This document shows, piece by piece, positions 16,767 through 28,157 of a stretch of DNA of 42,001 nucleotides; positions within the stretch are counted from its first letter, which is position 1, and the number at the start of each line of letters is the position of its first letter. Under the pieces are notes generated by a model that ran no database searches, was not told the DNA's origin, and saw nothing but the letters and a program-made list of their open reading frames with translations. The stretch lies in NCBI GenBank assembly GCA_002782005.1, contig PFGT01000015.1:1-42001 (forward strand), written 5' to 3'. The stretch is from Hydrogenophilales bacterium CG12_big_fil_rev_8_21_14_0_65_61_21 (lineage in GTDB: Bacteria; Pseudomonadota; Gammaproteobacteria; Burkholderiales; Thiobacillaceae). The position numbers and the translations under genes were made by a program.

Positions 16767-17396
16767 TCAGCCGCCCACCCCGCCCAACTTGATTTCCACC
16801 ACGGCCTTCAGTGGACTCTTGGGGTCCAGTTTAGCCAATGCCGCCTGGTAAGCAGTGCGCGCCTCAGCGGTCTTACCTTGAGCGACCAGGACATCGCCCT
16901 TGAGGTTGGCAAAGAGCGGCGCGAAGGCCGGGTCGGGGTCGCCGTCCAGGGTCTTGGTCGCCCCGGCATAATCCTTCAGGTCCAGTTGCACCGAGGCCAG
17001 GCGCAACCTGGCCAGCGCCGTCAGGCCTTGGTCCTTGGCGTGCTCCAGGGCATATTGGTACTGCGCCTGGGCGCTTTTCAGGTCACCGTTGACGAAGTTG
17101 GTCTTGGCCGCCAGCCAGGCCGCAGGCAGGGCATAACCGCTGCGGCCGTAATCGTCCATGATCTTGCCGGTCAATTCCTTGACCGACTTGGCGTCATTGG
17201 CCATGGCCGCCTGCATGGCCCGTTCGAACAGGCCCAGCGCCTCGCCCGACTGACGCGCGGACCAGACCTGATAGCCCTTCCAGCCGACCGTGGCGATGAC
17301 GATGACTGTCGCGATGCCGACCACCAGGGTGCCGTTCTTGCGCCACCACGCCTTCAATTCGTCTAACTGTTCCTGTTCTTCGAGATCGAGAGCCAT
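16767..17396 (-). CDS. YfgM-like tetratricopeptide membrane protein
   Basis: 209 residues, YfgM/DUF2133 family. In E. coli YfgM is a single-pass membrane protein that works with PpiD at the SecYEG exit as a periplasmic chaperone. Seen: an acidic/Leu N-terminus (DLEEQEQLDELKAWWRKNG), one membrane helix near 22-40, and a periplasmic TPR-like region (about 50-209) with Ala/Leu-rich helical pairs. It sits in the standard slot between hisS and bamB, which supports a role in envelope protein biogenesis. Confidence 0.92.
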   Translation of the reverse strand: MALDLEEQEQLDELKAWWRKNGTLVVGIATVIVIATVGWKGYQVWSARQSGEALGLFERAMQAAMANDAKSVKELTGKIMDDYGRSGYALPAAWLAAKTNFVNGDLKSAQAQYQYALEHAKDQGLTALARLRLASVQLDLKDYAGATKTLDGDPDPAFAPLFANLKGDVLVAQGKTAEARTAYQAALAKLDPKSPLKAVVEIKLGGVGG

Positions 17397-17406
17397 GTTT
17401 CTATCC

Positions 17407-18661
<1,255 letters not shown>

Positions 18662-18672
<11 letters not shown>

Positions 18673-19882
18673 AATGGGTCTTCACATAATTTTCGACGAT
18701 GCCCTGGAACTCGGCGGCAATCCGGTCGCCCTTGAGGGTGACCGTCTTAACGCCATCGACATAGACCGGGGCCACCGGGGTTTCGTTGCTGCCGGGCAGG
18801 GAGATGCCGACGTTGGCATGTTTCGATTCGCCCGGCCCGTTCACCACGCAGCCCATCACCGCCACGGTCATGGCCTCGACGCCGGGATAGGCGCCGCGCC
18901 AGACCGGCATCTGGCCGCGCAACCAGTCCTGGATGTCCCGCGCCAGTTCCTGGAACACGGTCGACGTCGTCCGGCCACAGCCGGGGCAGGCGGTGACCAG
19001 CGGGGTGAAGGCGCGCAGGCCGATGGTTTGCAGTATTTCCTGGGCGACCTGGACCTCGATGGTCCGCGACTCGCCGGGCCGCGGGGTGAGCGAAATGCGT
19101 ATGGTATCGCCGATACCTTCTTGCAACAGCACCGACAGGGCGGCGGTCGAGGCGACGATACCCTTGGAACCCATGCCGGCCTCGGTCAGGCCGAGATGCA
19201 GCGGGTAATCGCAACGAGCGGCCAGGTCTCGGTAGACCTCAATCAAATCGCGCACGCCAGACAGCTTGCAGGACAGGACGATATGGTCGCCCGCCAGGCC
19301 CAACTCCTCGGCCCGCGCTGCCGACTCCAGGGCCGAGGCGGTCAGGGCGTGGCGCATCACCGCCTCGGGTTCATGAGGGTGCGGCCGCTGGCCGTTGTCA
19401 TCCATCATCCGGGCCAACAGTTCCGGGTCCAGGCTGCCCCAATTAACCCCGATCCGAACTGGCTTGTCATACCGGCAAGCGAAGTCGATCAGGGTGGCAA
19501 ACTGGTCGTCGCGCTTGCTGCCGCGACCGACATTGCCGGGATTAATGCGCAGCTTGGCCAGGGCCGCAGCGCATTCCGGCGCCTGGGTCAGCAGTTTGTG
19601 GCCGTTGAAATGGAAATCGCCGATCAGCGGCACGGTGCAGCCCTTGGCATCGAGCTGCTCGCGGATGACCGGTACGGCCTGGGCCGCCTCCAAGGTGTTC
19701 ACGGTCAGCCGCACCAGTTCCGAACCGGCCTGCCAGAGTTCATAGGTCTGAGCCACCGTAGCGGCGATATCCGAGGTATCGGTGTTGGTCATCGACTGGA
19801 CGACGACCGGCGCGCCGCCGCCGATCGGGATGCCGCCCACCACGACCCGCCGGGTAGGACGGCGAACAATGGTTTGGATCAT
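18662..19882 (-). CDS. ispG: 4-hydroxy-3-methylbut-2-enyl-diphosphate synthase IspG
   Basis: 406 residues. Fe-S enzyme of the MEP isoprenoid pathway that turns methylerythritol cyclodiphosphate into HMBPP. Seen: an N-terminal TIM-barrel half ([11 protein letters not shown] near 28-38, GVNWGSL near 143) and a C-terminal cluster half with CPGCGR near 297-302 and [11 protein letters not shown] near 341-351, giving the three cluster Cys and the Glu ligand. It overlaps rodZ (ATGA) and hisS. The ispG-hisS pairing is standard. Confidence 0.97.
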
Positions 19883-20757
19883 TGCAGCGTCAACCTCGCC
19901 ACTTTGTCGCCAGTATACGGATGCAGATCGACTGTCTTGTCGTCATAAGTCAGGCGCACATGAAGGGCGTTGCCAACCACCAGTTTCAAGGGCGGTATGC
20001 CGCGCACGGTCATCTGCTCGCCGGCCCGCAGCAGGCGGCCAAAACGCTTCTGGTCGGCAGACACCACCTCGATCCAGGCATCTTCGTCTTGCACCGCCAG
20101 ATGTACCGCGTGTTCGGTGACCGCTGCGGGATCGTTTTCTGGCGCCTTCGGTGTAGTCGGCTGATCTTTTGCCTGAGCGGCGGCGGCATTGGCCGCAGTT
20201 GCGCTTGCGCCAGCGCCGGCCGAGACTGCGGACTGGGCGGACGCGGCGACGTCGGGCGGCGTCGGTTCCGCCGACGGCGCGGGAACGACTTGTACCGGCG
20301 TCGCTCGAACCGGCGCTGGCGCGGTCTGGACGACTGCGGGCCGCGCCGCGCTGGTCAGATAGGCCTCTTCACCCTGTCTGAGCCAGGCGTACAGGGCCGC
20401 GACCAAAATCATGAACAGGATCAGCCCGGCCAGCGGCAGAAGCAGCCAACGCCGAACGGACGAGGTGCGAAATACCAGGTTCTCGGATGGCGCCGTAATG
20501 GTATTGGTGGGCTCGATAACCGGTTCGTTCAGGCCGGGCATCTGTTCGGCCGACAGGTCCAGCAAACGGGCGTAATTGCGCACGAAGCCGCGCACGAAAA
20601 CGGTCGCTGGCAGACGGCTATAGTCTTCAGCCTCCAGTGCTTCAACCTGATGTGTGGACAGCTTCAGCTTTTCCGCCACAGCGGCGACGGTCAGGCCCTT
20701 TGCTGTCCTGGCCTCGGCCAGTATCCGGCCGAAACCTTGGCCGACATTTTCGCTCAC
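19879..20757 (-). CDS. rodZ: RodZ-like cytoskeletal HTH membrane protein
   Basis: 292 residues. RodZ links MreB to the elongation machinery and supports rod shape. Seen: an N-terminal Cro/CI-type helix-turn-helix (about 10-70: [33 protein letters not shown]), one membrane helix near 107-127, a periplasmic Ala/Pro linker (about 135-205), and the C-terminal DUF4115 beta domain (about 212-292: [18 protein letters not shown]). The start is GTG 20757, overlapping the pilW stop as GTGA. Its order with pilW and ispG is the usual one. Confidence 0.93.
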   Translation of the reverse strand: MSENVGQGFGRILAEARTAKGLTVAAVAEKLKLSTHQVEALEAEDYSRLPATVFVRGFVRNYARLLDLSAEQMPGLNEPVIEPTNTITAPSENLVFRTSSVRRWLLLPLAGLILFMILVAALYAWLRQGEEAYLTSAARPAVVQTAPAPVRATPVQVVPAPSAEPTPPDVAASAQSAVSAGAGASATAANAAAAQAKDQPTTPKAPENDPAAVTEHAVHLAVQDEDAWIEVVSADQKRFGRLLRAGEQMTVRGIPPLKLVVGNALHVRLTYDDKTVDLHPYTGDKVARLTLQ

Positions 20758-21551
20758 CGCCCATCCCCCTGCTTGTCGAACTGACCATTCAACAGCCAGG
20801 CGGTCTCGCGCGACTCGGGATAACGCCGGCGCAACTGGGCGCCATATTCCGCTTCCGACTCACGGTTCCCTGCCTGACGTTCGACCCTGACCGCCAGCCA
20901 GAGGCCGGGCGCATCAAGACCACCTTGGCCATCCGCCCGGCTCAACAAACCGCGCGCCATGGCGATATTACCCTGCCGGAATTGAATATCGGCCAGCGTG
21001 ACCAGCGCCTGGGGCTGATTCGGCGCCCGCACCAGCGCGCGCTTGGCCAGCTGTTCCGCCTCATCGGTATTACCCATGTGCAGGGCGCACTGCCCGGCAT
21101 TGGCCAGCGCCTTCTCAGGAGTCACATAGAGCGGATTCTGCCAAGCCCGTTCGAACTGGCTCAAGGCCTCGGCGTAACGCCGTTGCGAGCAGAGGAAATA
21201 ACCGAAGTTGTTATGCGCTTCGGAATATTGCGGTGCCATATCCAGCGCTCGTTGGAAGTTGGCTTCCGCCTCCTTGGTTTCGAGCAGCGCACCATGTAAC
21301 AGGCCCAACATGTTGTACGCCGGGGCGTAGGAACCATCGGCCTGTAACGCCTCCTGTAGTTCCTGCGAGGCCACCCCATACTGGCGCCGGGAATAGTATT
21401 GCGCCGCCAGTTCGGTATGTACCCGAGCCCGGCTGTTGCTCGATTCCAGCACCTGGGAATCCTTACCCTCTGGGCCATTCCGCGCCGAAGTATGGGCGCA
21501 GGCGCCGAGCGACAGACTAAGGATCAAAACAAGCCATCGACTCATGTTCAT
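20754..21551 (-). CDS. pilW: Type IV pilus biogenesis/stability lipoprotein PilW (PilF)
   Basis: 265 residues. Outer-membrane TPR lipoprotein that helps PilQ secretin assemble; in organisms without pili it may have drifted to another use. Seen: a signal peptide with lipobox SLGAC (Cys at about 18), then TPR units from about 45 to 215, including [19 protein letters not shown] and [22 protein letters not shown]. Start ATG 21551 overlaps the rlmN stop (ATGA). The gene hints at type IV pili, but no other pil gene is in the window. Confidence 0.92.
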   Translation of the reverse strand: MNMSRWLVLILSLSLGACAHTSARNGPEGKDSQVLESSNSRARVHTELAAQYYSRRQYGVASQELQEALQADGSYAPAYNMLGLLHGALLETKEAEANFQRALDMAPQYSEAHNNFGYFLCSQRRYAEALSQFERAWQNPLYVTPEKALANAGQCALHMGNTDEAEQLAKRALVRAPNQPQALVTLADIQFRQGNIAMARGLLSRADGQGGLDAPGLWLAVRVERQAGNRESEAEYGAQLRRRYPESRETAWLLNGQFDKQGDGR

Positions 21552-22630
21552 AGTGTCAAATCCATCCGTTTGGTCGTCCGTCGGGTCTTGTCCAGCACCT
21601 GGCCGACCAACTGGCCACAGGCGGCGGCGATGTCATCGCCGCGCGTCTTGCGCGTGGTGGTGACAATACCTTCGGCCATCAGGCGGTAGGCAAAGGCGCG
21701 GACCTGTTCCGGCGGCGAACGGCGATAGCCGGAGTTGGGGAATGGATTGAATGGTATCAGGTTGAATTTACAGGGCAGGTCGCGGGTCAGTTCGATCAAC
21801 TGCTCGGCCTGCTCCAGCCGGTCATTGACACCATCCAGCATGACATATTCGAAGGTAATGAAGTCGCGCGGGGCGTTCTCCAGATAGCGCCGGCAGGCCG
21901 CCATCAGCTCCTTGAGCGGGTACTTGCGGTTGATCGGCAGCAACTCGTCGCGCAGCCCATCGTTGGGTGCGTGCAAGGAGACAGCCAGGGCTACCGGCAT
22001 ATCCTCGCGCAGCCGATCCATGGCCGGCACGATGCCCGAGGTCGATACCGTCACCCGCCGCCGCGACAGGCCATAAGCATGGTCGTCAAGCATCAGCGAC
22101 AACGCGGCAACGGTGTTGTCGTAGTTGAGCAGCGGCTCGCCCATGCCCATCAGGACCACGTTGGAAATGATCCGTTCACCTTTTGGATCGTGACCGAGTT
22201 GCTTGTTGGCCCACCACAACTGGCCGATGATCTCGGCCACGCTCAAGTTGCGGTTGAAACCCTGCCGGCCGGTCGAACAGAAGCGGCATTCCAGAGCGCA
22301 ACCAACCTGAGTGGAGACGCACAGCGTGCCGCGCTCGCCGTCCGGGATGAAGACGGTCTCGACGTGGTTGCCGGGGCCGACTTCGAGTAGAAACTTGCGC
22401 GTACCGTCCTCGGACGCCTGTTCCTTGAGCAGCGCCGGCGGCCGTATCTCGGCCAGTTCATCGAGCTTGGCGCGCAAGCTCTTGGCCAGATCGGTCATTT
22501 GTTCAAAATCGTCGGTGCCATAGCGGTGCAGCCAGCGCAGCACCTGTTTGGCGCGAAAAGGCTGCTCGCCGATTTCCTGGAACCAGGCGGCGAGACCCTT
22601 TAGATCAAAATCGAGCAGATTATGTTTCAT
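21548..22630 (-). CDS. rlmN: Dual-specificity 23S rRNA/tRNA adenine-C2 methyltransferase RlmN
   Basis: 360 residues. Radical-SAM enzyme that methylates A2503 of 23S rRNA and A37 of some tRNAs. Seen: an N-terminal accessory domain, the cluster motif C111-ALE-C115-RF-C118, GMGEPLLNY near 192-200, and a C-terminal [17 protein letters not shown] near 335-351 whose Cys is the likely methyl-bearing residue. The start is ATG 22630. No clear RBS is seen; instead the repeats at 22632-22670 run to the start codon and could gate translation. It overlaps pilW. Confidence 0.97.
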   Translation of the reverse strand: MKHNLLDFDLKGLAAWFQEIGEQPFRAKQVLRWLHRYGTDDFEQMTDLAKSLRAKLDELAEIRPPALLKEQASEDGTRKFLLEVGPGNHVETVFIPDGERGTLCVSTQVGCALECRFCSTGRQGFNRNLSVAEIIGQLWWANKQLGHDPKGERIISNVVLMGMGEPLLNYDNTVAALSLMLDDHAYGLSRRRVTVSTSGIVPAMDRLREDMPVALAVSLHAPNDGLRDELLPINRKYPLKELMAACRRYLENAPRDFITFEYVMLDGVNDRLEQAEQLIELTRDLPCKFNLIPFNPFPNSGYRRSPPEQVRAFAYRLMAEGIVTTTRKTRGDDIAAACGQLVGQVLDKTRRTTKRMDLTL

Positions 22631-22631
22631 A

Positions 22632-22670
22632 AGGCGTGACTATGAGGCGTGACACAACGACGTCACGCCT
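22632..22670 (-). repeat. Three-part repeat in the rlmN leader
   Basis: The 9-mer AGGCGTGAC occurs twice (22632-22640 and 22645-22653), and its complement GTCACGCCT lies at 22662-22670. On the minus-strand RNA the upstream copy can pair with either downstream copy, giving two exclusive hairpins. The second one would reach within a base of the rlmN ATG. It may be an attenuator or translation switch between ndk and rlmN, or only a decayed repeat. Confidence 0.5.
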
Positions 22671-22680
22671 TTCCCGCGCG

Positions 22681-23106
22681 TCAGCGCGAGTAAATTTGGT
22701 GGCCCGGGAAGAAGTAGGCTATTTCCACGGCAGCCGTTTCCGAGGCGTCGGAACCGTGCACGGCGTTGGCGTCGATGCTCTGGGCGAAGTCGGCGCGGAT
22801 GGTGCCCGCTTCGGCCTTCTTGGGATCGGTGGCGCCCATCAGTTCGCGATTCTTGGCGATGGCATTTTCGCCTTCCAGTACCTGGACCATGACCGGGCCG
22901 GAGATCATGAACTCAACCAGATCGTTGAAGAACGGCCGGCCCTTGTGCACGGCATAGAAGCCCTCGGCCTCGGCGCGGGACAGGTGGATCATCTTGGCGG
23001 CAATGATCTTCAGGCCGTTGGTCTCGAAACGGCTGTAGATTTTGCCGATCACGTTCTTGGCGACGGCGTCGGGTTTGATGATGGAAAAGGTGCGTTCAAT
23101 TGCCAC
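22681..23106 (-). CDS. ndk: Nucleoside diphosphate kinase
   Basis: 141 residues, standard length. It moves the gamma-phosphate from ATP to other NDPs through a phospho-histidine. Seen: [12 protein letters not shown] near 4-15, the K-P-D and R/N nucleotide-binding residues, and the active-site loop NAVHGSD with His117. The start is GTG 23106 with GGAG eight bases upstream. It heads the long ndk-to-bamB run. The promoter should lie in the 118-bp gap shared with the divergent SPOR gene, but I cannot fix it. Confidence 0.97.
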   Translation of the reverse strand: MAIERTFSIIKPDAVAKNVIGKIYSRFETNGLKIIAAKMIHLSRAEAEGFYAVHKGRPFFNDLVEFMISGPVMVQVLEGENAIAKNRELMGATDPKKAEAGTIRADFAQSIDANAVHGSDASETAAVEIAYFFPGHQIYSR

Positions 23107-23224
23107 GTTTAATTCTCCGGAAAGTTGTTGGATGAAGAAGTGGATAAAGCCGAAAAAAGGAGGGGGAAAATAGCACGAAAACCCTTTAAAATAAAGGCGG
23201 TTCCATGATTATGAGGAGAGCATC

Positions 23225-23827
23225 TTGGCCGAGGATAGCGCCCACGAAGACAGCGCCGACATCCGTGGCAAGGTATTTGTCCGGCTCGGCATCGCCGCCA
23301 CGGTGACCGCCCTGGCCCTGGCGGCGCTCTGGTGGCTGGACCGCGGCGGCAAACCGCCAGCCAAGCCGGCCACTCCCGCCGCCATTGTCGTCGCCCCGCC
23401 CCGGACCCCGCCAGAGATCACCAAACCCGCCGAGGCGCCGCAACCCGTTCCGGCACCGGAAATCCAGGCCTCCGAGCCGCCTCTGCCAGCCGTCCCGCCG
23501 CCACCCGCCGTACATCTGGCGCCACACCAGGCCGCACCGCAAGCCAACCGGGCGACCGCCCCGGCGCCGCAGGCAATCAAGCCGGCCGTCAGCACGCCGG
23601 TTCCAACCGCCGCCGACGGCCGCTATGCAATCCAGGTCGGGGTCTTCGCCGACCCGACGCATGCCCAGGCGCTGGTCGACCGACTGACCGCACAGGGCAT
23701 CCATGCCCATCTGGAGACCCGCGTCCAGGTCGGGCCATATGCCAACCGCGCCGAGGCCGATAAGGCCCAGGCCGTGCTGAAGAAGCTGGGAATTACCGGC
23801 TTAATCACGCCGGCTGCCAGAAAATAA
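23225..23827 (+). CDS. SPOR-domain membrane protein
   Basis: 200 residues. Seen: a short acidic cytoplasmic N-terminus, one membrane helix near 20-38, a long Pro/Ala-rich periplasmic spacer (about 43-128), and a C-terminal SPOR domain (about 132-197: YAIQVGVFADPTHAQALVDRL and VQVGPYANRAEADKAQAVLKKL). SPOR domains bind denuded glycan at the division site (DedD/FtsN type). The start is TTG 23225 with AGGAG six bases upstream; ATGs nearby are out of frame. Its 3' end overlaps the convergent tilS gene by 23 bp. A role in cell division is likely by domain, not shown. Confidence 0.9.
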   Translation: MAEDSAHEDSADIRGKVFVRLGIAATVTALALAALWWLDRGGKPPAKPATPAAIVVAPPRTPPEITKPAEAPQPVPAPEIQASEPPLPAVPPPPAVHLAPHQAAPQANRATAPAPQAIKPAVSTPVPTAADGRYAIQVGVFADPTHAQALVDRLTAQGIHAHLETRVQVGPYANRAEADKAQAVLKKLGITGLITPAARK

Positions 23828-25136
23828 GCCAGCCGGCCTCACCCGGCCCAGCCTGAAAGGCGCAATCGACGCCAATACCGGCCATCCAGACGGGTTGCCC
23901 GGCTATCGACAGCAGCGGCAAGCGGAGCCGTTCGTCCGGTGGCAGGCCCGCCTCGCGCAGCAGATTCTTCAGGGTTCTGCGCGGCCGTCGGCAGTCGGGC
24001 CTCAGTTTTTCGCCGCCGCCCCTCCAGCCCACCGTACAACCAGCCGCCGGTAGTTTGTCAGCGGCCAGGCCCTCGCCCACGGCGGCCAAGAAAATCAGAC
24101 GTCCCAGGTCAGCGAGGATCAATTCAGACTCACCCCGCCAAAGCCATTGCCCCTCGACCGGCCCGACGTCTGCAACCAGACTGGCACGGCCGCGATGCCG
24201 GCGCAAAACCTTGCCGCCGAAGCGCCAAACCGGCTGCCGATCCGGCCCCGCCACCAGCAGCTGACTCAGCAAGGTCTCCAGATGGGCCTCGGAGGGTGTT
24301 ACGGCAATCCGTTCGCGTAGCCAATAACGCAACACATTTCTGGCGCGGGCCGCCGCCAAGCGCCTCAGCCCGGCAAGATCGAGACTATCGCCTTGCGCCG
24401 TGTCGGCCATGTCGAGCCGGGCCAGATCGTCCAGCAAGGCCGCGCTTTCCATCAATCTGGCGGCGGTGCTGGCCAATATCTCGCGGCAAGCGGGAAAGCG
24501 CGCTTCGATCTCCGGCAGCATCTTGCCCCGCAGCCAGTTCCGGGTCAGCGCCTGATCGGCATTGCTCTCGTCGTCGATATAAGTTAAACCATGGCGGCGG
24601 GCGTAGCGGCGCAAATCATCCCTGGCCGCGTCCAGAAGCGGGCGCAGCAAGCGCGACCCGGCCAAGGCACGATCTTCCGCCATGGCCGCCAGGCCATGCA
24701 CACCGGCGCCCCGCAGCAGACGCAATAACAAGGTCTCGGCCTGGTCGTCGCGATGGTGGGCGACCAGGATGAAGTCCGCCGGCTGCTCGCCGAGCGCGGC
24801 ATAACGAACCTCGCGCGCCGCCGCTTCAAGACCCTGGCCATCGACCACGACGCGGACTCGGCGGACATTGAGCGGCACGTCGAGCCGGTCGCAAGCCATC
24901 TGGCAGGCAGCCGCCCAGTCGTCGGCATGGGGCGACAGGCCATGGTGAACGTGCACAGCGGTCAGCCGGAAAGCCAATAGCCGGCGTAGACCGGCGAGCA
25001 GATGCAGCAGCACGGTGGAATCGAGCCCACCGGAGTAACCGAGGCAAAGCCGGGCGGCAGGGAAGAGACGAGGAGCGAGAAAGTCCCGGACCTGACCGGA
25101 AAGGTCAGCGGACCCGGGTTTCCTTGAACTTGCCAT
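23805..25136 (-). CDS. tilS: tRNA(Ile)-lysidine synthase TilS
   Basis: 443 residues. It attaches lysine to C34 of tRNA-Ile2 (anticodon CAU), changing both decoding to AUA and charging to isoleucine; it is essential. Seen: the PP-loop [10 protein letters not shown] near 32-41, [17 protein letters not shown] near 127-143, the substrate-binding NTD through about 225, and a C-terminal domain (about 300-443) as in the long E. coli-type form. The start overlaps accA by 32 bp. Its probable substrate tRNA is encoded in this window at 32863-32939. Confidence 0.95.
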   Translation of the reverse strand: MASSRKPGSADLSGQVRDFLAPRLFPAARLCLGYSGGLDSTVLLHLLAGLRRLLAFRLTAVHVHHGLSPHADDWAAACQMACDRLDVPLNVRRVRVVVDGQGLEAAAREVRYAALGEQPADFILVAHHRDDQAETLLLRLLRGAGVHGLAAMAEDRALAGSRLLRPLLDAARDDLRRYARRHGLTYIDDESNADQALTRNWLRGKMLPEIEARFPACREILASTAARLMESAALLDDLARLDMADTAQGDSLDLAGLRRLAAARARNVLRYWLRERIAVTPSEAHLETLLSQLLVAGPDRQPVWRFGGKVLRRHRGRASLVADVGPVEGQWLWRGESELILADLGRLIFLAAVGEGLAADKLPAAGCTVGWRGGGEKLRPDCRRPRRTLKNLLREAGLPPDERLRLPLLSIAGQPVWMAGIGVDCAFQAGPGEAGWLIFWQPA

Positions 25137-26094
25137 AGCCCATCAGACGAGCGTAACGGGCGTTGAGCAAACCATCCAGCGGTTGCTCGCGCAGGTCAGA
25201 CAAGGCCGCGACCAGGGCATCGCGCATGTTTTCCATCATGGCATCGGGGTCGCGGTGGGCGCCACCCAGAGGTTCATGAATAATCTTGTCGATCAGGTCC
25301 AGCGACTTCAGCCGATGTGCGGTGATACCCAGGCTCTCCGCCGCCAACGGCGCTTGCTCGGCGCTTTTCCAGAGGATAGAGGCGCAACCCTCGGGCGAGA
25401 TCACCGAATAAGTGGAATATTGCAGCATCATCACCACATCGCCGACGCCGATAGCCAGGGCTCCGCCGGAACCGCCTTCGCCGATCACAGTGCAGATAAT
25501 TGGGGTTTTAAGCTCGGCCATGACGTACAGATTGCGGGCGATGGCCTCGGACTGGCCACGTTCCTCGGCATCGACGCCGGGATAGGCGCCGGGCGTATCG
25601 ATGAAGGTCATCACCGGTAACTGAAATTTCTCGGCCATGCGCATCAGGCGCAGCGCCTTGCGGTAACCCTCGGGCCGCGGCATGCCGAAATTGCGGTACT
25701 GGCGATCCTTGGTGTCGCGGCCTTTCTGATGGCCGATCACCACCACTGGCTCGCCATGGAAACGGGCCAGGCCGCAGATCATGGCGGCATCGTCGGCAAA
25801 GGCGCGGTCGCCGTGCAGTTCCTCGAAATCGGTGAACAGGGCGCGAATGTAGTCGAGGGTGTAGGGCCGCTGGGGATGCCGGGCCACTTGAGAAACCTGC
25901 CAGGCATTGAGCTTGGCGTAAATATCCTTGGTCAGCGCGGCGCTTTTCTTCCTGAGCCGGGTAATTTCCGGCGTCAAGTCGACGGTAGTCGCTCCGTCCT
26001 CACCCTCTTTTTCCCCTGAAACCTCCAGCAGACTCTCGATCTTGGCTTCAAGTTCGGCGATGGGCTGTTCGAATTCCAGGAAAACGGTCTTCAT
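25105..26094 (-). CDS. accA: Acetyl-CoA carboxylase carboxyltransferase alpha subunit
   Basis: 329 residues, near the family norm of about 320. With AccD it moves the carboxyl from biotin to acetyl-CoA to give malonyl-CoA. Seen: [18 protein letters not shown] at the N-terminus, then [13 protein letters not shown] near 71-83, [16 protein letters not shown] near 87-102, the crotonase-like core with [18 protein letters not shown] near 165-182, [13 protein letters not shown] near 205-217, and [14 protein letters not shown] near 236-249. The 3' end overlaps tilS, suggesting coupled translation. accA-tilS order is common in betaproteobacteria. Confidence 0.97.
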   Translation of the reverse strand: MKTVFLEFEQPIAELEAKIESLLEVSGEKEGEDGATTVDLTPEITRLRKKSAALTKDIYAKLNAWQVSQVARHPQRPYTLDYIRALFTDFEELHGDRAFADDAAMICGLARFHGEPVVVIGHQKGRDTKDRQYRNFGMPRPEGYRKALRLMRMAEKFQLPVMTFIDTPGAYPGVDAEERGQSEAIARNLYVMAELKTPIICTVIGEGGSGGALAIGVGDVVMMLQYSTYSVISPEGCASILWKSAEQAPLAAESLGITAHRLKSLDLIDKIIHEPLGGAHRDPDAMMENMRDALVAALSDLREQPLDGLLNARYARLMGYGKFKETRVR

Positions 26095-26162
26095 CGAGCT
26101 AAATCCACATTAACGAAGGGGCGCATTGTACCCTGCCCATCAGGCGAGCGCCTATCCGGCCG

Positions 26163-26654
26163 TCAATGTCCATGGTGATGTTCGCCCGCGCCATGAACAT
26201 GACCGTGGGCGATCTCCTCGGCGCTCGCCGCACGCACCGCTTCGACTCGGCATTGCACCCGCAGCCCATGGCCGGCCAGTGCGTGGTTGCCATCCACCAC
26301 CACCTTGCCGTCAGCCACATCGGTAACGGTATAGAGCAGTCGATGCCGGCCGTCCTCGGTAACGCCCTCGAACTGCATACCCACTTCGACGTTGGACGGA
26401 AACTGGTCGAGGTCTTCCATGCGTACCAACTCGGCGTCATAGTCGCCAAAGGCATCCTGCGGTTCCAGCACAAGATCGGCCTCGGCGCCGGCGACCTTGC
26501 CCTCCAGCGCCTCTTCCACCTTTTCGAAGATGCCGTCGTAACCGCCATGCAGATAAACCGCCGGTTCATCGACCGTCGCCTCTTCCAACAATTCCCCTTG
26601 CAATGTGGTGAGTCGGTAGGACAGCTTGACCACCGTATCCTTGGCAATACGCAT
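26163..26654 (-). CDS. slyD: FKBP-type peptidyl-prolyl isomerase SlyD
   Basis: 163 residues. A prolyl isomerase and chaperone that also handles nickel. Seen: the FKBP half (about 1-70), KDTVVKLSYRLTT at the start and EPAVYLHGGYDGIFEKVEEAL near 30-50; the insert-in-flap chaperone region (about 75-125) with PQDAFGDYDAELV; and a short His-rich tail (HGHVHGAGEHHHGH), a probable metal-binding site. The tail is shorter than in E. coli SlyD. ATG 26654 is 137 bp from the divergent RoxA-like gene. Confidence 0.95.
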   Translation of the reverse strand: MRIAKDTVVKLSYRLTTLQGELLEEATVDEPAVYLHGGYDGIFEKVEEALEGKVAGAEADLVLEPQDAFGDYDAELVRMEDLDQFPSNVEVGMQFEGVTEDGRHRLLYTVTDVADGKVVVDGNHALAGHGLRVQCRVEAVRAASAEEIAHGHVHGAGEHHHGH

Positions 26655-26791
26655 TCAAATCCCCTTCGAAGAGTTATCGCGCCTCGGCCCCATAGCCACT
26701 GGCGAGCGGGCGTATTATCCCGAACGTAGAAATACAGCACCAGATTTTGTTCGTTTCTGGAAACCTCGAAAAGTCCAAGTTGAGCCAAGCA

Positions 26792-27949
26792 ATGACCAAA
26801 CGCAATCGTAGTGGCAAGACCTTTACCGCACCTGAGTTGAAAACCCTGTTGGGCGGCATCGCGCCGCGGCAATTTTTCAAGGAATACTGGCAAAAGAAAC
26901 CACTGCTGGTACGTCAGGCGGTACCCGATCTGGACCGGGTGCTGAACGGCCAGGGCTTGTTCGACCTGGCCTGCCGCGACGATGCCGAGAGCCGTCTGGT
27001 CCGTCCGGTGGGCAGTAACTGGCAGCGCCAGCTCGGCCCGTTCGACCCGGCGGCGCTGGCCCGCCTGCCCAAACGCCGCTGGAGTCTATTGGTTTCCGGC
27101 GTGAATATGCTGATCCCGCAAGGCGATGCCCTGCTTAATGCCTTCAACTTCGCCCCTTATGCCCGACTGGACGACCTGATGGTCAGCTTCGCGCCGCCCG
27201 GCGGCGGGGTCGGGCCGCATTTCGATTCCTACGACGTGTTCCTGATCCAGGGTCTGGGCCGGCGGCGCTGGGAAATCAGCGGCCAAGACGACCTGGAGCT
27301 GGTCGACGACTGCCCTTTACGCATACTGAAACGTTTCCGGGTCGATCAGTCCTGGGAACTGGAACCCGGCGACATGCTCTACCTGCCGCCCAAGTACGCC
27401 CACAACGGCGTGGCATTGACCGACTGCATGACCTGGTCGATCGGTTTCCGGGCGCCAAGCGCCCAGGAAATAGCGACCGAATTCCTGGTCTATATGCAAG
27501 ACAGTATCTGTCTGGACGGCGCCTATGCCGACCCCGACCTTGGCTACTCCCAACGTCCGGGCAAAATTCCCCCGCTCATGGTCGACCGGCTCAAGGATAT
27601 GATCCGCGCCATCCGCTGGACCGATCGCGACATGGAAGACTTTATCGGCCGCTACCTGAGCGAACCCAAACCATGCGTGTTCTTCGACCCGCCGGCCCAA
27701 CCCGCAGGTTTCAAGCGATTCCACAAACTCGCCAACGAACGTGGTCTAAAACTCGATGCCCGGTCCCGCATGCTTTATCTGGGCGGCATATTCTTCATGA
27801 ACGGCGAGCGGCTTGAAGCGGCACACGGGATGCAAACTGAATTGCGACAACTGGCTGATCGGCGGCACCTGCCAGCAGGCGAGTTCGACGAAGTTTTCAC
27901 CAGCCTGTTGTATGAATGGTACAGAGCGGGTTATTTGACAATGGCCTGA
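26792..27949 (+). CDS. Cupin/JmjC ribosomal protein uL16 arginine hydroxylase family (RoxA/YcfD-like)
   Basis: 385 residues. 2-oxoglutarate/Fe(II) oxygenase; in E. coli the homolog hydroxylates Arg81 of ribosomal protein L16. Seen: an N-terminal lead FFKEYWQKKPLLVRQA, the JmjC core with the iron ligands H143-x-D145 (GPHFDSYDVF) and H204 (PPKYAHNGVAL), and the C-terminal dimer and winged-helix region to 385. I prefer ATG 26792 (MTKRNRSGKT) over the in-frame TTG 26747, which adds 15 residues without family match; the RBS is weak for both. It stands alone, divergent from slyD. Confidence 0.93.
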   Translation: MTKRNRSGKTFTAPELKTLLGGIAPRQFFKEYWQKKPLLVRQAVPDLDRVLNGQGLFDLACRDDAESRLVRPVGSNWQRQLGPFDPAALARLPKRRWSLLVSGVNMLIPQGDALLNAFNFAPYARLDDLMVSFAPPGGGVGPHFDSYDVFLIQGLGRRRWEISGQDDLELVDDCPLRILKRFRVDQSWELEPGDMLYLPPKYAHNGVALTDCMTWSIGFRAPSAQEIATEFLVYMQDSICLDGAYADPDLGYSQRPGKIPPLMVDRLKDMIRAIRWTDRDMEDFIGRYLSEPKPCVFFDPPAQPAGFKRFHKLANERGLKLDARSRMLYLGGIFFMNGERLEAAHGMQTELRQLADRRHLPAGEFDEVFTSLLYEWYRAGYLTMA

Positions 27950-28009
27950 TAATCCCGATATCAAGCCATATCCGACCCAAACCTTGATGCTTTGTGCTTC
28001 GCGCGAGTC

Positions 28010-28023
28010 ACATATACATATGT
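28010..28023. promoter_or_regulatory. Palindrome upstream of the small lipoprotein gene
   Basis: ACATATACATATGT, arms of 6 around a 2-bp centre, about 50 bp before the -10 box at 28073. The position suits an activator or repressor site. No known regulator motif is recognised. Confidence 0.35.
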
Positions 28024-28072
28024 CGCAACCACAATAAACTGCCTAACCCCTAGCATTAGCCGCTTTTTTTGC

Positions 28073-28078
28073 TAAAAT
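28073..28078 (+). promoter_or_regulatory. Extended -10 promoter of the small lipoprotein gene
   Basis: TGCTAAAAT: an extended -10 (TG, one base, TAAAAT) after a T-run, with no good -35. It would start transcription near 28085, leaving a leader of about 73 nt. Confidence 0.5.
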
Positions 28079-28126
28079 CGCTGCCGCGACTGCTCGGAAG
28101 GCTTACGCTTTCAGGGCTACGTAGAC

Positions 28127-28140
28127 AAGTTGATCAACTT
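28127..28140 (+). repeat. Perfect 14-bp palindrome in the lipoprotein leader
   Basis: AAGTTGATCAACTT, flanked by ACA and TGT, ends 17 bases before the start codon and 3-4 bases before the AAGGAA RBS. As RNA it can fold into a stem next to the RBS, or as DNA it could be an operator. Confidence 0.5.
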
Positions 28141-28157
28141 TTGTTAAGGAAACTCAA

